Positions 43,937 to 51,656 of a stretch of 64,000 nucleotides of DNA are shown in pieces (within the stretch, counting starts at the first letter, position 1; each line of letters begins with the position of its first letter). A program made the position numbers and the translations under genes. Source of the stretch: an uncultured Muribaculum sp. (lineage in GTDB: Bacteria; Bacteroidota; Bacteroidia; Bacteroidales; Muribaculaceae); assembly GCA_910589555.1 (NCBI GenBank), contig CAJUTE010000010.1, forward strand, positions 1-64,000, in the 5' to 3' direction. A model generated the notes under the pieces. The model did not search any database. It saw nothing but the letters and a program-made list of their open reading frames with translations, and had not been told where the DNA came from.

Positions 43937-44809
43937 ATGTTATCGTTCATCTTAGGCATCCTTGCAATTCTATCGCCAATAGCGGCAGATGTCGACTCCG
44001 TCCGCCCCAAAAGTCGAATCATCATAAATACCAACTATAACACCGTGATGAGCGAGGATGAGTATAACAGATTGAAGCAAACAGAACAAATTCGGTCAAT
44101 TGACATCACTCCCGACACTATTAAAGTCACACTCTACGGCAAGTCAATAAGAATTCCTAATCTGAGCGATTACAAAAAAAGTTACACCGCCAATCTACTG
44201 ATCAATAACAAAAGAGCTACTTATAATAAAGACGAGGAACCGTCTCACTCCCCTAAAACGACTCAATATAACGCATCCGACAGTTGCTTTTATCTGACAT
44301 TGGGATTGTCGCCAAAATTTCAAACAAAAGGCGAGAAGATGGATCTGTCGGTATTCTTGTTTTGCGACTCCATTCCTAAAGCAGGCGACAAATTCTCAAT
44401 TGTTCCGGTTACTTTTGATGACGACAATCCTATCAAACAATGGACAAAACACACAGGGAATGCCGCGATTCTTCAAATAGGATATTTTCCAAAAACAAAA
44501 GATGTATTTCCCAAAGAGCTTTTATCCGACTCCAATAAGGACAAACGAGTCGTTCTCTCCACAACCGAGCCAACCGGTGAAATAGAAGTAATGTCGATCA
44601 AAAAAGGGAAATATCAAGAACAATTGGAAATGAAGATTAAGCTAAACGCAGAAGCAGTGTTTTACCACGAAGGGCTAAAAATTCCAATAAATATTAAAGA
44701 CGGAGTCATCAATCTCTACCAAATCGAACGGCAGAATCTAAAACCTTTATTCTTTGAAATAGACTATGCATGGCCTGACACCTATGTGCCGGTTGATGCA
44801 TTCCGGTAA
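43937..44809 (+). CDS. Exported protein of unknown function
   Basis: A 290-residue protein with a short signal peptide (MLSFILGILAILSPIAAD). It is rich in Lys, Asp, Asn and Ile, with beta-type sequence and two cysteines spaced far apart (SDSCFYLTLG, FLFCDSIPKAG). No domain is recognised. It starts 2 bases after the M20 peptidase stop, so it is probably co-transcribed. Its base composition looks more A-rich than that of its neighbours. Just past its end begins the decayed phage region, and it may itself be a recent acquisition (inference). Confidence 0.7.
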   Translation: MLSFILGILAILSPIAADVDSVRPKSRIIINTNYNTVMSEDEYNRLKQTEQIRSIDITPDTIKVTLYGKSIRIPNLSDYKKSYTANLLINNKRATYNKDEEPSHSPKTTQYNASDSCFYLTLGLSPKFQTKGEKMDLSVFLFCDSIPKAGDKFSIVPVTFDDDNPIKQWTKHTGNAAILQIGYFPKTKDVFPKELLSDSNKDKRVVLSTTEPTGEIEVMSIKKGKYQEQLEMKIKLNAEAVFYHEGLKIPINIKDGVINLYQIERQNLKPLFFEIDYAWPDTYVPVDAFR

Positions 44810-45358
44810 AATAAACCGAACCCCAAAACAGCCAAGACAAAATCGATCAGTATGACCGTAGGATGTTCCCTGTATGTAGCGCCAGCGGATAGATTTCCGA
44901 GGTGCGGTGTAAGGTGAACCAAATGAACGAGCATCGAAGATGTCCTCCAGTCGATAGGTGGCAAGCTCCTGAGCACCGGCAAGCTGCACCTCATCACCTA
45001 TCACTCCGAGCTGCTGCTGAGCTGAGCAGAGATCCTTTATGCTCTGGATATCCTCTTCGCGGGCATCCATGGTGTTGCGCATATTGACGGCAAGCTTTGT
45101 CTCCGCCTCAATCTGAGCTGAGTAAAGCTGGGTAAGACCGTCCAATGTGCCAAGCCATGAGCTCAAAGTATTGCTGACTGAATCTATGCCGGTGGCTAAA
45201 GCTCCGAAATTGATGATGTTTTTTTGAAGATCTGTGGACACACCCACAGTAGCTTGCATCACATTGTGAAGCTCCTTGGCATCCACAGTCAGCTTTTTCA
45301 AGCCGTTCTCGCCGTCAGCCACCTTGAATGATATGGAAATCGCGCTGTTGCTTGCCAT
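44747..45358 (-). pseudogene. Phage tail tape-measure protein, N-terminal fragment
   Basis: The first about 135 residues (SISFKVADGENGLKKLTVDA, LTQLYSAQIEAETKLAVNM, IQSIKDLCSAQQQLGVIG) match the start of Bacteroidales prophage tape-measure proteins, which are normally over 800 residues. After QELATY the frame runs into an inverted repeat (44898-44947) and unrelated sequence, then stops at 44747 inside the neighbouring gene's 3' end. The rest of the gene is absent. The start codon and early reading frame are intact, but a truncated tape measure has no plausible function. Confidence 0.75.
44898..44947 (+). repeat. Inverted repeat, copy A
   Basis: About 48 bases that are the reverse complement of copy B at 46021-46069 with four or five differences (shared blocks include GCGGTGTAAGGTGA and GCATCGAAGATGTCC). 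It marks the exact point where tape-measure homology ends. Confidence 0.8.
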
Positions 45359-45373
45359 TTTACTTGCGTTTTA

Positions 45374-45405
45374 TTTGCTTTTTACTGCTTTTATTTGTAC
45401 ATTTG
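45374..45405 (+). promoter_or_regulatory. Full consensus promoter for the 48-codon ORF
   Basis: TTTG (45374-45377), exactly 20 bases, then TACATTTG (45398-45405). It lies 25 bases before the ATG at 45431 and points away from the phage genes, on the plus strand. Confidence 0.65.
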
Positions 45406-45430
45406 AGAAAATTATAAAAATCGCTGCGTT

Positions 45431-45577
45431 ATGATTTTAAATCAAAAGTCTCTCTTTGAACTATTATGGGTGCTCGCTAAAATGATGCCTATTACTACAA
45501 TCGCTTTAGTTTTGAGCGCAATAGTTATCGGTCTTGCTACCATCGGTTTTATAAAAGACAAATGGAAGTATTTCTAA
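45431..45577 (+). CDS. Small single-helix membrane protein (48 residues)
   Basis: A short open frame with a charged start (MILNQKSLFELLW), one strong membrane helix (about 20-42; TTIALVLSAIVIGLATIGFI) and a basic/aromatic end KDKWKYF. It is read opposite to the flanking phage fragments and has a perfect promoter at proper distance, which argues that it is a real gene. The layout (small, one helix, charged ends) suits a membrane-acting peptide such as a toxin, a holin-like remnant or a regulator, but I recognise no family. An antisense partner was not found by eye. Confidence 0.5.
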   Translation: MILNQKSLFELLWVLAKMMPITTIALVLSAIVIGLATIGFIKDKWKYF

Positions 45578-45578
45578 T

Positions 45579-45887
45579 TTATTGATTACGATTTAGTAAT
45601 CTTTCAAACCTCATACGCTTTTCATCGGCTGACAGCTCAGGCTGTTCTCGCCGATTTTTTTTGTCCTTTTCGTCCCACGGCAACGGCAGGAGACGTTTGG
45701 GGGTGAGCTTCCGCTTCACATGGGGCTGGATGCAGATCGCGGCAAGCAACCTCATCCGCTCCCATGAGTCACGGTTCTTTGACTCAGCCATTGATCTCCA
45801 CGACTTGCAGATGCTCTCAAACTCGTCGTAATAGCATCCGCAGAAGTCATCGACCGTCATTCCGACGCAGCCCACCGCCAAGCCCAT
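45579..45887 (-). CDS. Phage tail-assembly-chaperone-like protein, remnant
   Basis: A 102-residue protein (MTVDDFCGCYYDEFESICKS, DSWERMRLLAAICIQPHVKR) of a type found directly before tape-measure genes in Bacteroidales prophages. That position usually belongs to the second tail-assembly chaperone. Its frame continues upstream of the ATG through an A9 run at 45910-45918, where a ribosomal slip from the preceding frame would create a fused product. The preceding frame is cut at the inverted repeat near 46021. Intact as a reading frame but stranded in a decayed prophage. Confidence 0.55.
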   Translation of the reverse strand: MGLAVGCVGMTVDDFCGCYYDEFESICKSWRSMAESKNRDSWERMRLLAAICIQPHVKRKLTPKRLLPLPWDEKDKKNRREQPELSADEKRMRFERLLNRNQ

Positions 45888-46020
45888 AAGCTCTAAGATT
45901 CCGGCAGGCTTTTTTTTTCGCCGTTGCCGTCACCGGCACACCCGCCATCAGACACCGCGCGGCTCCACCCCGGGCGGGGCGAGTCTGTTGAAGGAATGCA
46001 GGCTATCCGGTGTTGATTGG

Positions 46021-46069
46021 TGGACATCTTCGATGCCCGTTCATTAGCTCACCTTACACCGCGCCTCGG
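46021..46069 (-). repeat. Inverted repeat, copy B
   Basis: Reverse-complement partner of copy A. Weaker similarity continues past the core for about 25 bases. It cuts off the upstream part of the tail-chaperone frame. Confidence 0.8.
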
Positions 46070-46203
46070 CTATCGCCTCGTGGCGGTGCTTAAATTATTT
46101 TGCCGTTTCACGGCTATAGGTTCACATTCAGGAAAACACCGGCAATCCATTGTATAATTGAAAGATACACTGACAGCCAATATTTTACCGGACACTATTA
46201 GAT

Positions 46204-46325
46204 TTTTTCTGAAGTTATGTGGACACACCCACAGCAGCTTGCATCACCTTACGGAGTTCACGGCTGAAACGGAGCATGGCATAATCGCCGCCAAATACGT
46301 TAAAATTCACAGCAATCACCTTGAG
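46204..46325 (-). pseudogene. Second tape-measure shard with in-frame stop
   Basis: The minus strand reads ELRKVMQAAVGVST-stop-LQKK, closely parallel to ELHNVMQATVGVSTDLQKN in the fragment at 44.7-45.4 kb. The Asp codon is replaced by TAA. It is a separate, diverged copy, suggesting two related prophages or a duplication before decay. Confidence 0.65.
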
Positions 46326-46335
46326 AGATGATTTT

Positions 46336-46367
46336 TTTGAGATGTTTCAATATTTTTTGTAATTTTG
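46336..46367 (+). promoter_or_regulatory. Full consensus promoter for parE operon
   Basis: TTTG (46336-46339), 20 bases, TAATTTTG (46360-46367). It gives a leader of about 40 bases before the ATG at 46411. Confidence 0.75.
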
Positions 46368-46410
46368 TAAATTAACCGACGAAACACCTCATAGCCGGAA
46401 TAACACAAGC

Positions 46411-48345
46411 ATGATTGAAACTAACGATATTCACCAAGACGAAAATCCATCCTACAACTATTCAGGAGACGACATAAAGACTCTTGATTGGCGCGAACAT
46501 ATACGTCTGCGTCCCGGTATGTACATCGGGAAACTCGGCGACGGGTCACAAAATGACGACGGTATTTACGTGCTGATAAAAGAGGTGCTTGACAACGCCA
46601 TTGACGAATACATGATGGGATTCGGAAAGCAGATAGATGTCGAGATCACCGAGACATCGGCATCAGTGCGTGACTATGGACGAGGCATCCCCTTGGACAA
46701 AGTCGCTGATGTGTCGTCGAAGATGAATACGGGAGCAAAGTATGACTCAAAGGCGTTCAAAAAATCGGTAGGATTGAACGGAGTGGGCATAAAAGCTGTC
46801 AACGCTCTTTCCACTGAATTCCGGATAACCAGCACGCGCGACGGTCAATCACGCACCATCGAGTTCCGATGCGGCGAAATGGTAAGTGACAGCGGAATCG
46901 TGCCAAGCGACGAGCCTAACGGCACAATGGTGTCGTTTCACCCCGACAATTCAATATTCCGCGATTTCCGGTATAACGACGAGTATGTGATTCAACTGAT
47001 CAAGAATTACACCTTCCTCAACACAGGCTTGTCGATATATTTCAACGGCAAACGATACTACTCCCGCAACGGGTTGCTCGATCTTCTTAAAGAAAACCTC
47101 ACGACCGAGCCACTCTACCCCATCATCCACCTTACCGGAGAGGACATCGAGGCTGTAATCACCCACACCAAGCAATTCGGCGAGGAGTATTACTCATTTG
47201 TCAACGGTCAGCACACCACCCAAGGCGGAACCCATCTATCGGCATTCCGCGAATCGGTGTCGCGCACCATCAAAGAACATTACGGAAAAAACTTTGAATA
47301 TTCCGACATACGCGGCGGCATGGTCGCAGCGATATCAATAAAAGTCGAGGAACCGGTATTTGAGTCACAGACCAAGACCAAACTCGGATCACGCGACATG
47401 GGTCCCGAGGGTCCTACCGTGGCTAAATTCATAGGCGACTTCATAAAGAAAGAGCTTGACAATTACCTGCACAAAGAGCCTGAAACCGCCGACATCCTTC
47501 TGAAAAAAATTCAGGAGAATGAAAAGGAACGCAAGGCAATGGCAGGCGTCACCAAAGCCATAAGAGAGAAAACAAAAAAACTGGCGATAAACAACAAGAA
47601 GCTGCTGGATTGCCGCACCCATCTCAACGACACCAAGGGGGACGAGGACAAAAAGATGGCATCTTCGATATTTATCACCGAGGGTGACTCGGCAGCCGGT
47701 TCGATAACAAAGATACGCAACGTCGACACCCAAGCCGTGTTCTCACTGCGAGGAAAGCCGCTCAACACCTATGGCATGCCGCTGATTGAAGTCTATAAGA
47801 ACGATGAGTTCTCCTCGCTCCGTTTAGCGCTGAACATTGAGGAAAGCATCGACGATCTTCGCTACAATCAGGTGATCATCGCCACCGATGCCGATGTTGA
47901 CGGAATGCACATACGCCTTCTGTTGCTTACTTATTTCCTCCAGTTCTGTCCCGACTTGATAAAAAAGGGGCACGTGTATGTGCTTCAGACTCCGCTGTTC
48001 CGCGTGAGAAACCGAAAGACCACGCGCCGCTCAGGAACAACAAAAAAATCCTCATCGCAACCAACTGAAGATGTTTATTATTGTTATACTGATGAGGAGC
48101 GAATAGATGCGATAAACAAGCTTGGCAACAACGCAGAGATCACCCGATTCAAAGGATTGGGCGAAATTTCCCCCGAAGAGTTCCGCGAGTTTATCGGCCC
48201 CAACATACGTCTTGACCGCGTGACACTCCGCAAGGAAGATGCCGTAGACGATCTTTTGGAATTCTATATGGGCAAAAACACGGTTGAACGTCAAAATTTT
48301 ATTATTGACAATCTTGTAATTGAAGATGACTCACAAATCTCTTGA
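46411..48345 (+). CDS. parE: DNA topoisomerase IV subunit B
   Basis: ATPase subunit of topoisomerase IV, which separates daughter chromosomes; 644 residues. Order: GHKL ATPase (RLRPGMYIGKLG, EVLDNAIDEYMMG, RDYGRGIPLDKV), transducer domain, then TOPRIM (FITEGDSAAGS, ATDADVDGMHIRLLLL) and the C-terminal region KGLGEISPEEFREF. The short length without the gyrase-type insert, and the parE-coaD-S41 order known in Bacteroides, favour ParE over GyrB. The partner subunit A is not in the window. The stop overlaps coaD by 20 bases. Confidence 0.93.
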   Translation: MIETNDIHQDENPSYNYSGDDIKTLDWREHIRLRPGMYIGKLGDGSQNDDGIYVLIKEVLDNAIDEYMMGFGKQIDVEITETSASVRDYGRGIPLDKVADVSSKMNTGAKYDSKAFKKSVGLNGVGIKAVNALSTEFRITSTRDGQSRTIEFRCGEMVSDSGIVPSDEPNGTMVSFHPDNSIFRDFRYNDEYVIQLIKNYTFLNTGLSIYFNGKRYYSRNGLLDLLKENLTTEPLYPIIHLTGEDIEAVITHTKQFGEEYYSFVNGQHTTQGGTHLSAFRESVSRTIKEHYGKNFEYSDIRGGMVAAISIKVEEPVFESQTKTKLGSRDMGPEGPTVAKFIGDFIKKELDNYLHKEPETADILLKKIQENEKERKAMAGVTKAIREKTKKLAINNKKLLDCRTHLNDTKGDEDKKMASSIFITEGDSAAGSITKIRNVDTQAVFSLRGKPLNTYGMPLIEVYKNDEFSSLRLALNIEESIDDLRYNQVIIATDADVDGMHIRLLLLTYFLQFCPDLIKKGHVYVLQTPLFRVRNRKTTRRSGTTKKSSSQPTEDVYYCYTDEERIDAINKLGNNAEITRFKGLGEISPEEFREFIGPNIRLDRVTLRKEDAVDDLLEFYMGKNTVERQNFIIDNLVIEDDSQIS

Positions 48346-48802
48346 ACGCATAGCGCTATACCCGGGAACATTTGACCCGTTCACCATAGGTCACCGTTCG
48401 ATTGTAGAACGCGGACTGGCTCTTTTCGACAAAATAATAATCGCAGTGGGAATAAACGACGCGAAACGCTGCTACAAGCCCACCGAAACACGCGTGAGAC
48501 ACATCAAAGCGATGATGGCTGATGAACCAAGGGTTGAAGTCACGTCATACAACGGGCTTACTGTGGATGTGGCAAAAGAATATGGAGCCAATTTCATTCT
48601 CAGAGGAGTGCGTACAGTTGCCGACTATGAGTATGAACGCAATCTCGCGTATGCCAACAGGCAGATCTCAGGCATCGAAACAGTGCTGTTATACACACTC
48701 CCGGAACTGCAATACGTAAGTTCCACAATGGTCAGAGATCTCGACCGTTATGGTTATGACATAAGCCAATTCGTTCCTAATTCCGAACTTTTAAAAGACT
48801 GA
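48326..48802 (+). CDS. coaD: Phosphopantetheine adenylyltransferase
   Basis: Penultimate enzyme of coenzyme A synthesis, joining phosphopantetheine and ATP to dephospho-CoA. It is 158 residues, the usual size. Nucleotidyl-transferase motifs: YPGTFDPFTIGH (11-22, TxGH), LRGVRTVADYEYE and the late YVSSTMVRDL. Start at ATG 48326, inside the parE 3' end; an upstream TTG is not needed for the motif. The S41 protease gene follows after 2 bases. Confidence 0.96.
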   Translation: MTHKSLERIALYPGTFDPFTIGHRSIVERGLALFDKIIIAVGINDAKRCYKPTETRVRHIKAMMADEPRVEVTSYNGLTVDVAKEYGANFILRGVRTVADYEYERNLAYANRQISGIETVLLYTLPELQYVSSTMVRDLDRYGYDISQFVPNSELLKD

Positions 48803-48804
48803 CT

Positions 48805-50397
48805 ATGAAATCACTTATATCTACAATCGCACTACTGCTCGTATTTTCAATCAGCGCTCTGTCGCAAGACATAAGGTTCACACCCGACAGAAAACTTCAA
48901 TATGCAGAAGCTATCATTGCCAACTACTATGTCGAACCGGTGGACCGTGACACAATTGTCGATGAGGCTATACGAGCCATGTTATTGACCCTCGACCCGC
49001 ACTCGGCATATTCAACGCCCGAAGAAACCCGTGAGCTAAACGAACCCCTCAACGGTAATTTCAGCGGCATCGGCATACAGTTCAATATGGCGACCGACAC
49101 ACTATATGTGATCCAAACCATATCAGGCGGACCCTCGGAAAAAGTGGGCATCCTGCCGGGCGACCGCATCATCGAGGTCGACGACACAATCATCGCAGGT
49201 GTGAAAATGAAAAACAATGATGTGATGAAGAGACTTCGCGGACCAAAGGGCACGACTGTCGATGTAAAGGTAAAGCGTCAAGGGGTGCCGGATCTTATCG
49301 ATTTTACCATCACCCGCGACGACATTCCCATCTATAGCGTGGATGCCGCATATATGGCTGACCCTAAAACCGGATATATCCGCATAAGCCGATTTGCCGA
49401 GCAAACACCCGACGAATTCAAGGAGGCATTGCAAAAATTGCGTGCCAAGGGGATGAAAAACCTCATCGTGGATCTTCAGGACAACGGTGGCGGATACTTA
49501 AACGCGGCAAAAGACATCGCTTCAATATTCCTCAACAAGGGGGATCTGATAGTCTACACCGAAGGTCCTAAAACACCCAACTACACTTATATCGCCGATG
49601 GCAATGGCGAATTCCGCGACGGAAAGTTGGTGATTCTTGTGAACCAATATTCGGCTTCCGCAAGCGAAATTCTCTCCGGCGCCATCCAAGATCACGACCG
49701 TGGACTTATCGTAGGACGCCGTACATTCGGCAAGGGTCTTGTGCAACGCCCGTTCCCATTCCCCGATGGCTCCATGATACGCCTCACCGTGTCAAAATAC
49801 TTCACACCTTCCGGCAGGTCGATCCAGAAACCCTATACTAAAGGGCACATTGACAATTATCTGGAAGACATAAAGCACCGTTACGACGCCGGAGAGCTTA
49901 TGCACTCCGACTCGATACATTTCCCCGACTCGCTTCAATACAAGACATTGCACGCCGGCCGCACAGTGTATGGCGGAGGAGGCATAATGCCTGACCGATT
50001 TGTGCCGCTTGACACCATGTGGTACACTCCGTACTACCGCGATATTCTTGCCAAAGGCACACTATATCAATATGTCCTCGGGTATCTTGACCAGCACCGT
50101 AACGAGATTAAGGCAAACTATCCTAATGAGGATACATTTGCTGAAAAATTTGAGATAACACCTGAGATGATGCAAGGCTTAATCGATCGTGCCACTAAAG
50201 CCGACATCATCTACAACGAAGAACAATACAAGCAGAGTGAATCATTCATGAAACGCATGGTGAAAGCGCTGCTTGCCCGTGATTTATATGACAACAGTTC
50301 TTACTTCAGAATTGTTAATGAAGAGAATGAAGCTTTCAACGAAGCTCTAAAACTAATTAACGATTCAGATGCTTATTCAAAACTACTAAAGAAATGA
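48805..50397 (+). CDS. S41 family C-terminal processing peptidase
   Basis: A 530-residue periplasmic protease with a signal peptide (about 1-20, ending SALSQ). A PDZ domain (about 85-165; GNFSGIGIQFNM, VGILPGDRIIEVDD) recognises substrate tails. The catalytic S41 domain has Ser in NQYSASASEILSGAI (about 292) and Lys in RRTFGKGLVQ (about 317). A C-terminal helical tail follows. It is the third gene of the parE operon and overlaps hflX by the ATGA at its stop. Confidence 0.94.
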   Translation: MKSLISTIALLLVFSISALSQDIRFTPDRKLQYAEAIIANYYVEPVDRDTIVDEAIRAMLLTLDPHSAYSTPEETRELNEPLNGNFSGIGIQFNMATDTLYVIQTISGGPSEKVGILPGDRIIEVDDTIIAGVKMKNNDVMKRLRGPKGTTVDVKVKRQGVPDLIDFTITRDDIPIYSVDAAYMADPKTGYIRISRFAEQTPDEFKEALQKLRAKGMKNLIVDLQDNGGGYLNAAKDIASIFLNKGDLIVYTEGPKTPNYTYIADGNGEFRDGKLVILVNQYSASASEILSGAIQDHDRGLIVGRRTFGKGLVQRPFPFPDGSMIRLTVSKYFTPSGRSIQKPYTKGHIDNYLEDIKHRYDAGELMHSDSIHFPDSLQYKTLHAGRTVYGGGGIMPDRFVPLDTMWYTPYYRDILAKGTLYQYVLGYLDQHRNEIKANYPNEDTFAEKFEITPEMMQGLIDRATKADIIYNEEQYKQSESFMKRMVKALLARDLYDNSSYFRIVNEENEAFNEALKLINDSDAYSKLLKK

Positions 50398-51629
50398 TTG
50401 ACAACACTATAAATCTTGAAAATTCAGAAAAAGCCGTCTTGGTGGGACTTATAACCCCACAGCAAAATGAGACCAAGGCAAACGAATATCTTGACGAACT
50501 TGCGTTTCTCGCCGACACTGCCGGCGCAGTGACGCAAAAACGATTCCTGCAACGCGTGGATTCTCCCAATTCACGCACTTTCGTAGGAAAAGGAAAGCTT
50601 GAAGAAATCAGACAATACATCGAGGACAACGGCATAGGACTTGCCATATTTGATGATGACCTTTCATCAAAACAGGTTGTGAATCTTGAACGTGAGCTCA
50701 AAGTCAAGATCCTTGACCGCACGAGCCTCATCCTCGACATATTCGCAAAGCGCGCCCAGACAGCCAATGCCAAAACCCAGGTAGAGCTTGCCCAATACCA
50801 GTATCTGCTCCCCCGACTCACTCGAATGTGGACCCACCTTGAACGTCAGCGAGGAGGTATCGGTATGAGAGGTCCCGGTGAAACGCAGATCGAGACCGAC
50901 CGCCGTATAATCCTGGATAAAATATCACGTTTAAAAGCCGAGCTCCAAAGCATCGACAAGCAGAAGTCGATTCAGCGCAAGAACCGAGGCAAACTGACAC
51001 GAGTGGCTCTTGTGGGATATACCAATGTGGGAAAATCCACCTTGATGAATCTGTTGAGCAAGAGCGACGTCTTTGCCGAAAACAAATTGTTTGCCACGCT
51101 CGACACCACCGTGCGCAAGGTCATAATCGACAATCTGCCATTCCTGCTTACTGACACAGTCGGCTTCATCCGTAAGCTGCCCACCCACCTGGTCAACTCA
51201 TTCAAGTCAACACTTGACGAAGTGAGAGATGCCGATGTCCTGGTCCATGTAGTCGACATAAGCCATCCGCAATTTGAGGAACAGATTGAAGTCGTCAACA
51301 AAACCCTGAATGAGATATGCGGCGAAGACAACGACAAGAAAATGATTATCGTCTTCAACAAAATCGACGCATTCACCTACAAGCCAAAAGATGCCGACGA
51401 TCTCACCCCGGCGACAAAAGAAAATATGTCGCTTGAGGATCTTAAAGCCACATGGATGGCGAAATTGAACGACAACTGCCTGTTCATTTCGGCAAAAGAA
51501 CAGATAAACATCGATGAACTGAAGCAAAAGATATATGAGAAGGCACGTGAAGTACACACTGCACGATTCCCATATAATGATTTCCTGTTCCAAAAATATG
51601 ACGAAGAGGAATTAAACGCTGAAGAATAA
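50394..51629 (+). CDS. hflX: GTPase HflX
   Basis: A ribosome-splitting, heat-shock-linked GTPase, 411 residues. The N-terminal HflX domain (about 20-180) includes TFVGKGKLEEIRQYI and RRGGIGMRGPGETQIE-like segments (ERQRGGIGMRGPGETQIETD). The G domain has GYTNVGKSTLMNLL (G1), LLTDTVGFIRKLP (G3) and VFNKIDAF (G4). An acidic C-terminal tail ends the protein. Translationally coupled to the upstream S41 protease gene; the DUF4954 gene follows after 27 bases. Confidence 0.96.
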   Translation: MIDNTINLENSEKAVLVGLITPQQNETKANEYLDELAFLADTAGAVTQKRFLQRVDSPNSRTFVGKGKLEEIRQYIEDNGIGLAIFDDDLSSKQVVNLERELKVKILDRTSLILDIFAKRAQTANAKTQVELAQYQYLLPRLTRMWTHLERQRGGIGMRGPGETQIETDRRIILDKISRLKAELQSIDKQKSIQRKNRGKLTRVALVGYTNVGKSTLMNLLSKSDVFAENKLFATLDTTVRKVIIDNLPFLLTDTVGFIRKLPTHLVNSFKSTLDEVRDADVLVHVVDISHPQFEEQIEVVNKTLNEICGEDNDKKMIIVFNKIDAFTYKPKDADDLTPATKENMSLEDLKATWMAKLNDNCLFISAKEQINIDELKQKIYEKAREVHTARFPYNDFLFQKYDEEELNAEE

Positions 51630-51656
51630 TCCTAACTAAAACATAAGCCAATCAAC

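Larger units (their letters stand above)
45888..46410. other. Spacer with decayed phage sequence
   Basis: No intact gene. It contains the A9 slip-type run, the end of a broken frame ending EKKSLPES, inverted repeat copy B, about 130 bases without recognised content, a tape-measure shard and the parE promoter. Confidence 0.6.
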
